A DNA stretch of 64,000 nt from Cycas panzhihuaensis (taxonomy: Eukaryota > Cycadophyta). The stretch is from assembly GCA_023213395.1 (NCBI GenBank), contig CM041465.1:107267741-107331740 (forward strand), given 5' to 3'. Below the pieces are notes generated by a model. That model saw only the letters and a list, made by a program, of their open reading frames with translations, was not told where the DNA came from and made no database searches. Shown piece by piece: positions 57,100-64,000 of the stretch. Positions within the stretch are counted from its first letter, which is position 1. The number at the start of each line of letters is the position of its first letter. Both the position numbers and the translations under genes were made by a program.

Positions 57100-58580
57100 T
57101 TACCTTGATATTTAGGGGTCTTCTTACTATGATTAGGTAGTGGATCCTTATGGATTAGTTGATTTTGAGTTGGCCTAGAGGTAGGATTTTCATTGGCTTG
57201 ACCATGTTGAATAAGTGCTTTAACCTTGTGGCAATTCTCTTAATCATGTATATTAGTTTGATAGTAGGAGAATTAAGGTGCCTTGTTAAGAGGTGGACTA
57301 TTAAAATCTTATTATTTCTTTTGCTTAGCATCATCGATGACTTTGGCTTCTTTTTTAACTTCATGGATAGGAGAGGGATCAATGCATGACTTAGTGTTAA
57401 TAGATGTCTCCAAGGCCTTAATGATAGAAGTGAGGTGATCATAAGTGTATCACCTTTATAAGGCTTTGACTTAAGATCAGAGCTAGATCTATCTTTAGAA
57501 AGAGGGGGCTGAGCTAATTTCTTATCTTTGGCCTAAATCTTAAATGATTTGAGAGTTAGGCACTTTTCAATAGCTTCATCATAGGACATAGGTCCTAATT
57601 TAAGAACATTAATATGAACTTGGGGTCTTAAGGTATTAGTAAACATATCCAAAAGTAAGTCATTATCCAAAGTGGGTTAACCAGTAAAGACCAAGCCTTG
57701 GAATCAATATACAAATTCATGAGATGACTTATGACCCCTTACTTGACAAAACATAGGGCCTTAGTTCCCATCTTAGATGGTCAAGCTTTGTTAAAATAAC
57801 AAATAAAAGTCTATACTAATTATTAAAAGGTAAAGATTAAATTTAAGTTGAGCTAGTAGAACCACTTCAAGGCATTGCCCTAAAGAGTCTTGAGTTACAG
57901 TCTCATCATAATATAGTAATATTAGAGGTACTTAGTGCATGCCAACAAAAAAACTTAGACAAGCCTGCCTAGGTCTTAGGTAGGTTCCCTTATGAATTTG
58001 GAAAACTCCATGATAAAAGGAGGTAAGGGGGAGAGAAGAACCTCTTGGGGAAAGGGGTTCCTCTTATAATCAACATAGGGCTTCCTTACCCTTAATGACA
58101 TGTTTATTTAAGGGCTGTGATATATTTAAGTGGGATCTCTAGGTATCTTGCCATAGGTAGGGTGCCTAAGGTAGGATGGTTATTGTTGTTTTAAAACTCC
58201 AGGGTTAAGACCTGAAGTAGGGTATGAAGGAATTTCCCTATAAGGAGTGAAGCTTCTTAGGTATTAAGATGTAGGTGGTACATATGATCCAGAACTAATT
58301 AGTTAACTTAAGTAACCTTGGTAAGTAGGTGTAGGTACTAAATCATAAGAAGATATAGGATTCTACCAAAATTGGATGATGTATACATATGGAGCCTATT
58401 GCCTCACATTGGGCATAAGAAGTAGACATTGATAGGATAGGCCTATAATATAACTACAAAGGATGGATACATGGTTGTAGTCAAGTCGGGGGTGGTCACA
58501 CAAAACCAACATGTGTTTATGGAGCATGAATGAATAGGTTATCCTAAATAGGATGACTGGTCCTAATTGATGGATTACCA
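57100..58580 (-). pseudogene. Gag of minus-strand Tat-like element
   Basis: Nucleotide blocks match the plus-strand gag: GCAATGCCTTGAAGTGGTT (about 57865-57885) parallels GTGATGCCTTGAAGTGGTT at 8799, and ACTATCAAACTAATATACATGA (split here as ACTATCAAACTAATATAC plus ATGA) near 57250 parallels 9412-9430. ATCCATAAGGATCCA occurs in both (57143 and 9519). The upstream part is Pro/Ser/Tyr-rich. Stops are too dense for a continuous frame. Confidence 0.65.
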
Positions 58581-58769
58581 CTACCTACTAGCAAAGGAGG
58601 GATAGGTATGTATGGATAAGAGGCCCTTGGACTTACATGGTGATGAGTGAGTATAGGATTTTATTGAGGCCCTATTTAGGAGGCCTTTGGTGGGAGTATA
58701 GGTTGTTAAATGAATGTAGACTTAAGCTAAAGGACTTAGGCATAATCATTAGGATTAATACCCAACAAG

Positions 58770-61100
58770 GATGTATGTATCCTTGCTATATAGACTATTT
58801 CATATTAAATTCTATCATAATAAAAAATAAATACCCCATTCCTAAAATGGATGACATCATCAATGATCTTCATGGGGTACCATTCTCCTTTAAAACTAAT
58901 CTTTAATTAGGATATTACTAAATCCTTGTTAGGACTCAAGATTGTTAGAAAATAACCTTTTGTATGTACTAGGGATTGTTCAAGTTTAATATAATGCCAT
59001 TTGATCTTACAAATGCACTAGAAACCTTTTAAGATATGATGAATAAGGTATTGGATTCTTTCTCATGTAAATTTATCATGTTTTTTTTTTAAATGGCATT
59101 CTTGTTTATGATAAAAGCTAGTGGCAATATCTTTACTACCTAGACATCTTGAGTTAAAACAAATTATTTTCCAAATAATCTAAATATCATTTTGGTAAAT
59201 AGATGCTTGAGTATCTAGGCCATATCATCTCCATCCATGGAATATACATAACCTAAGAAAATCTAAGCTAGTTTGGACTAGCTAACCTTGACCATTATTA
59301 TTACTCTAAGTGGATTCTTAGGCATTATAGGCTTCTATTATAAATATGCCTGAAACTATGCATCCATTACAACACCTCTTAAAAATCTTTATAAGAAACA
59401 TATTTATCAATGGTTGGACCAAGCTAAGCAAGAATTCTCTAAATTAAGAGTTACCATCACAATTTCTCTGGTCCTGGCCATGCTAGATTTCTCCAAACCA
59501 TTTGAACTTTACAATGATACATCTAGATCTTCGTTAGTCCTTGGTTCTCATGTAGGAATATAAACCCATTGCATTTGAAAGTAAGATGATTAACCTACAT
59601 GAATAAATATACTCAACATATAATAAAAAAATGCAAACCATTTTATATCCTTACTAAATGATATCAATACCTTCCTAGTAGTAAATTCATAATGGATACA
59701 AACCACCATGTATACAAAAGGAAAAGATAATATAGTGTAAGATAGTCTTTCTCATCAATTTGTATAAGAATCTTATAATGTAATCTTTGTAGCTCTACCT
59801 ATCTAAAATAACCAACTCCACTTTGAATATAATAATGATCCTATTTATAAGGCTAAACTCTAAGATTATCTATAGGGAAAACAACCATTGAACTAGTCCC
59901 TTTGTGGACAAATATTACTCTATAAAAATTACATTTATTTACCTTAGACTTTAATATTAAAAGATTTTGTACTCAAAGAATGACATATTAACCCTTTTGT
60001 AGGACATTCTAGTTTTAATAAAAGCTACAATCAAATTCAAATATCTTTCTATTAGTGAGGATAAAAGGATATCTAGGATTTCATTATAGCTTATAACATG
60101 TTCCAATGCCAAATGGTAGAAATAGTGAAGATTCTTAGTCTTCTCTAGTTGTTGTCAATTCCAAATCATAAATGGGTAGATATTAACATGGATTTCATCA
60201 TTGGATTACTAAAGCTAACTAATAAGGATGTTATCTTAGTTATTATCAATCTTCTCATAAAATATGCATATTTTATTTTGTTATAAAGCACATCATTGGT
60301 AGTTCAAGTCATCAATTTATTCATGAAATATATTAACTACCTTTATGGTTTTCTAAAGATAATTGTTAGTGACCACAATCTAAAGCTTATAAGCACCTTT
60401 TGATCAGAAATCTTTCAAATAGAAAGTACTCAACTACATATGAGTATAGCCTACCATCCATAAATGGATGGCCAAACTAAGAATGTGAATAAATATCTTA
60501 AGGGATACTTGTATTTTTTTTTAGGGGACAAATAATCTCAATGGATATAGTGGGTACATCTCATTGAATATTAGTATAATACATCTTATCACTTTATGGT
60601 TAAGATGTCATTATTTTTGGCACTCTATGGCTACCCTCCACTAGACATCTATACCTCTTTCCAAAGCTCATCTAAGGATCTAACAGTTAAACAACTCCAA
60701 TAACAAACTACTAATCTTTTATGTGCACTAAAAGACAACCAATATCTTGCACAAAATCATATGGAATAATAAGTAGACTACCATCTACTAAACAAGCAAT
60801 TTAGTATCATTAACTAGTTTTTTATTTATTTAATACCATATAAAAAATCATTATTAAAACCATATAAAAAGCAAAGTCTAGCTCCTTGGTACTACAACCC
60901 CTTCTAAATCCTATAACAAATTAACTCTATCAACTATGCCTTGGATATGCTCTATGCTCAGACTCATAATATCTTCTATATTTCTAGCTTGAAACCTAAG
61001 GTTGGCTCTTAGGTTATTCCATAAACTCAATGAGCTAATATGGATAAATGCAACTATTTCCTGGCTTTTAGGAATGGATTGGGATCGCACTACACAGGTA
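58770..61100 (+). pseudogene. Plus-strand Ty3/gypsy pol fragment (RT, RNase H, integrase)
   Basis: This fragment runs against the Tat-like element around it. RT starts abruptly in CYIDYFILNSIIIKNKYPIP, then KMDDIINDLHGVPFSFKTNL and, after a frameshift, a MPFDLTNALETF motif. The catalytic box, usually FFDDILVY, has become F-F-N-G-I-L-V-Y next to a T-run (about 59070-59095). GIIGFYYKYA and QWLDQAKQEFSKLRV lead to RNase H. Integrase is seen as CQMVEIVKIL, DINMDFIIGLLKLTNKDVIL, IIVSDHNLKLISTF, HMSIAYHP and DGQTKNVNKYL (60100-60500). The style is chromovirus-like (Tekay/Del type). No LTR, gag or 5' RT half is present. Confidence 0.78.
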
Positions 61101-61529
61101 AGATTAATTATATTTTCTTTTCCTTTCACTTATCACATTTTCTTTGATTATTGAAATGTGTAATAGTTATATGATTATCTAGCTACCTGAGTTGCCTGCT
61201 TGATCTTTAGCTTGTGTGTGATCTTTTCTTTATGATGACTAGGACTCTAGTCCAATGGAAATATATAGCTCCTAAGATAAATTTTCCCCTAGTTAATGGG
61301 TAGTCATGGGCTTCTACAGCCCGAGTCACATGATCTTCAATTTACTTCATGCTTTCTGGTTACATCTTTCCCTTCTATGGTGTCTCACTTTGCTCCTTGG
61401 TCTGCTAAAGAGAGTTATTGAGGTCTCCTATAGGAAGGTGCACCTCCTTTCTCATCCTGAATGATGTTCATTCATTTGTTTTTATTTGTTTGATGTCATC
61501 TTAGGTGGACATTAACTAGATATCCCTTA
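61101..61529. other. Unassigned stretch between gypsy fragment and Tat-like LTR
   Basis: It holds no coding frame I recognise. It is somewhat richer in C and G than its surroundings (for example GGGCTTCTACAGCCCGAGTC near 61309) and may be 3' non-coding sequence of the plus-strand gypsy fragment. The missing last part of the Tat-like LTR and its primer site should lie here but are not found. Confidence 0.35.
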
Positions 61530-64000
61530 GTTGATGAGGTGCTTCTTTTGTTTCAAATAGAACTAAGAGATATAAGGTTTAAGATAACCGAAGTAACCAC
61601 CTTTTCCCAACTCTTAAGAAGAATTCTTCACCTAGTTATGTCATCAAGTAAGGTATGAATGAGGAACATGGCAGAAGGTTTGGATGTATGGGGATGGTAA
61701 AATCCACTAACTTATACAACCAGGTAAAGGAGTTCTAGATTTAGAGGTACTCTAACAATATCTTCTATGTCCTTTCTAAGGACTCCTATCCTTTGATCTT
61801 TTCAACCTTTTAAGTTTTAATTAGATAAAAGAGAGGGTTAAGCAAATGGAAAAGTTCTCTTTCTTTTTGTGTTTCTTATTTTTTATTTTTTATATTTAAT
61901 AGAATGAAATAAAATAAACTTAGGCAATCTGTGAAGCCATAAGACCTATGCTACCTTTCACCAATAAGTAAAAGAAACTAGAACTATATGCATGTAATGT
62001 ATTTTTTGTCCTTTTTTTACTTTAGAGATGAAGCACATTAATGCAAATATAAAACTATCCTTTAAAATGCAATATGCACACTTCATTATAAAATGAAAAA
62101 ACACTAATAAGAGATAGAATACACCATGCAATCACTTTATGCAAGTTTTTAAAGAATTTGACAACATGTAATGCTCATCTAAAAGATTTTATTTCACACA
62201 CATGTAATATTTTCTTTGAATGAATATTCTATTATGTAAGAAGAGAGATTTGAAAGATGTGTTACTACTATTTAAAATGAGTTTTAAGACCTTTTAAAGT
62301 TACATACAAATAGCAAAACCTAAATTCCAATTGCTTATACAGGATACTAGCTACACAACTTTAAGATTCTATCTCAATTGGAGTAAGAAAGACTCTGAAA
62401 GGATCTTTGAATCTATAATAGTCTGAAAAATCAAGCATGCACTTTCTATCCCTATTGAAAAATCAAGCATACACTTTCTATCCCTTATGAACCCCATAAA
62501 GGGCTTGACTTTTAGTAAATATTCCAAGCTAAAAACACATATACAAAATCACCACAATAACCAACCAAAAGAAAGAGTAAGTTTTGAGCAAAAGACAACC
62601 TTCAAAAAATAATGAAATGAGCAAAAATCATATAAGAAAGACCTTACCAATTTAAAAGAACTTTGAGGCTAAAAGCTTTGAGGAAAAAACCATAAAAGTT
62701 AATGATCAAACCATTAATAATTGAACACTAGTGAAGTAGCAAGTCACAACATCAAATTCTTCTCTCAATTTCACCCATAAGAATCATAAAATCAATCTTG
62801 AGTTACAACAGTAGCAATCCTAAAAAAATCTCCAAAAAACACTAAAAATCCACACAAAACTTGAATAAATCATACTCTAACTCTCAATGATGAATCACTA
62901 AATCCTTCTCATCATTCCTGAGCATCCAAAGGATAAAATTCCATCAAATTTAGGTGGTGACGTGTAAAAATATGACACGTTGGCTGAGTTTTACATGCAT
63001 GACAATTAAAAACACGACTGGTCACATTTGTGGATCTATTAAAAATGCAATTTTACTCTAAAAATGTAACCAGTCACATTTTTGGCAACATTAAAAATGC
63101 AACAAATGGGAAAATAAAAATTAACTCATCAAAAAGTTAAAAAAATATTTTTAAATATAAATTGAAGTATAAATGACTTTATGAATGAGTAAAGAGGTAC
63201 AAAATAATATGAAAATGATGAGCACAAGCCTAAAAATGATTAAAAATGATAAAAATTAGGTAAAATCAAGAATAAAATATAAAAATAATAAGTTTTAAAG
63301 GAAATGTTAAATTAAATAGATCATGAAGGAAAAATTTTAGTGCCATAGTCTCAGTCATTAATAGGTGATAACAAAATACACATCACATTATCATTCATAG
63401 TAGATCATAAATCAAAAATCAATGTATTACTTCATCAAAACATGGCCTAACTTACTACAAACAAGTTTATCATTCAATTTTCTCATGAAACCATATAAAA
63501 AAACTACACCATAAGTCATAAATGCAAATAAGAGGCCATGTTTTAGTGAAATATTTGCCCCCTTGACACCTAAAGCTCCTATTCTAAGAAGAAAATAGGA
63601 TGGTGAGAGGTGGTAATGATAAAGGTGATTATTCTTTAGTTAACTATGAAGGAAGCTAAATGTACTATATGAATGATGAAGTGAAGAAGCCCTTAAAACA
63701 AACTTCCTATGATAATGAAACTAAAAAGATTTTATTAATAAACTTACCCAAAAAGACTGGGTTTTAATACTAAAATGTTGCTATTTACACCCCTTGCCCA
63801 AAAGGAGTGGTTACCTATCATCACTGAAAACTTATACAAAAGGATTAGGTATTTATCACTAAAGAAAGCCTATCTAATGCCCATAAACTATATGGGACTT
63901 CACTATTAAAATGCCCACAAACTAGATGGGACTTCACTAGTAAAATACTTACAAACTAGATGGGACTTTACCACCAAATACTCACAAACTAGATGGGACT
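61530..64000 (-). repeat. Partial LTR of minus-strand Tat-like element
   Basis: Read on the minus strand it parallels 26800-29640 of the plus-strand LTR in order: CCCATCTAGTTTGTGGG repeats, CCTTTTGGGCAAGG repeats, a GGAGC-T--AGGTGTCAAGG block, ATGGCCT...TAGGCCATGTTTTG, fields of CATTTTTAAT/GTGACTGGTCACATTTTT, CTTACTCCAATTG, AAGTGTG-ATG-A and CTCCTT--CAAGTTG-like blocks. Identity is moderate. It continues beyond the right window edge, and its last 150 bases on the other side are missing. Confidence 0.7.
63883..64000 (-). repeat. Tandem CCCATCTAGTTTGTGGG units in the right-edge LTR
   Basis: Four units about 33-35 bases long, each containing ACAAACTAGATGGGACTT on the plus strand (one reads ATAAACTATATGGGACTT), run off the window edge. 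The same motif occurs twice in the other LTR (26809, 26851). Confidence 0.85.

Larger units (their letters stand above)
44368..64000 (-). mobile_element. Second, diverged Tat-like gypsy element, interrupted and incomplete
   Basis: Reading right to left: LTR (64000 to about 61530), then, after a plus-strand gypsy fragment, gag (58580-57100), protease, RT and RNase H (to 54052), a copia insertion (46407-54046), integrase (46401-45110) and a 3' tail (44990-44368) cut by the plus-strand copia. The order and protein motifs parallel the plus-strand Tat-like element, but nucleotide similarity is patchy, so it is a different family or an older copy. Unlike that element it has no second RNase H between integrase and the conserved tail. 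Confidence 0.75.

Noticed and set aside
6281-64000. Possibility that some RT regions are endogenous pararetroviruses
   Set aside because: All RT regions are accompanied by integrase and LTRs or by gypsy/copia order; no movement protein or coat protein motif was seen.

Overview
The window is nuclear DNA from a land plant with a large, retrotransposon-filled genome. I found no cellular gene, tRNA, rRNA, CRISPR array or microbial feature. The evidence for a plant is a plant-type L1 LINE (DUF4283-like ORF1 with a CCHC knuckle, ORF2 ending in RNase H), Ty3/gypsy elements of Tat-like and chromovirus type, Ty1/copia elements with initiator-Met primer sites, and decay by cytosine-to-thymine change at CG and CHG sites, which yields many TAG stops where CAG (Gln) is expected. 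The species cannot be resolved from the sequence.

Layout. (1) 1-6280: a broken L1 LINE on the minus strand, running off the left edge and sitting in the 5' LTR of the next element. (2) 6281-29742: a large plus-strand Tat-like gypsy element: partial 5' LTR, PBS, gag, protease, long linker, RT-RNase H, integrase, a separate second RNase H ORF downstream of integrase, a minus-strand (antisense) gene with its own TATA box, and a long 3' LTR with repeat arrays. A minus-strand chromovirus (13591-20676, TSD ATACT) is nested in its integrase. (3) 29743-34374: AT-rich spacer, a 230-bp direct-repeat pair, and a truncated minus-strand copia. (4) 34375-44367: a plus-strand copia (TSD AAGAT) that carries a Gag-only LTR element (35684-38974) with a rearranged right flank. 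(5) 44368-64000: a second, diverged Tat-like element on the minus strand (LTR, gag, protease, RT, integrase), interrupted by a minus-strand copia (46407-54046, TSD ATATC) and by a plus-strand gypsy pol fragment (about 58770-61100).

No element looks autonomous now: every pol has stops or frameshifts, and several have lost catalytic aspartates. The nesting gives relative ages: the two Tat-like elements are hosts, the copias and the chromovirus came later, and the Gag-only element entered a copia later still.

Most worth following up: the Tat-like element's gene order (stand-alone RNase H after integrase, then an antisense RGG-rich gene with a recognisable promoter); the Gag-only element with a repeated acidic tail; an in-frame 129-bp duplication inside the integrase core; and the filled-site/empty-site rearrangement beside the Gag-only element. 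Boundaries, TSDs and motifs were read directly by eye; lineage names are by family resemblance and were not tested by search.
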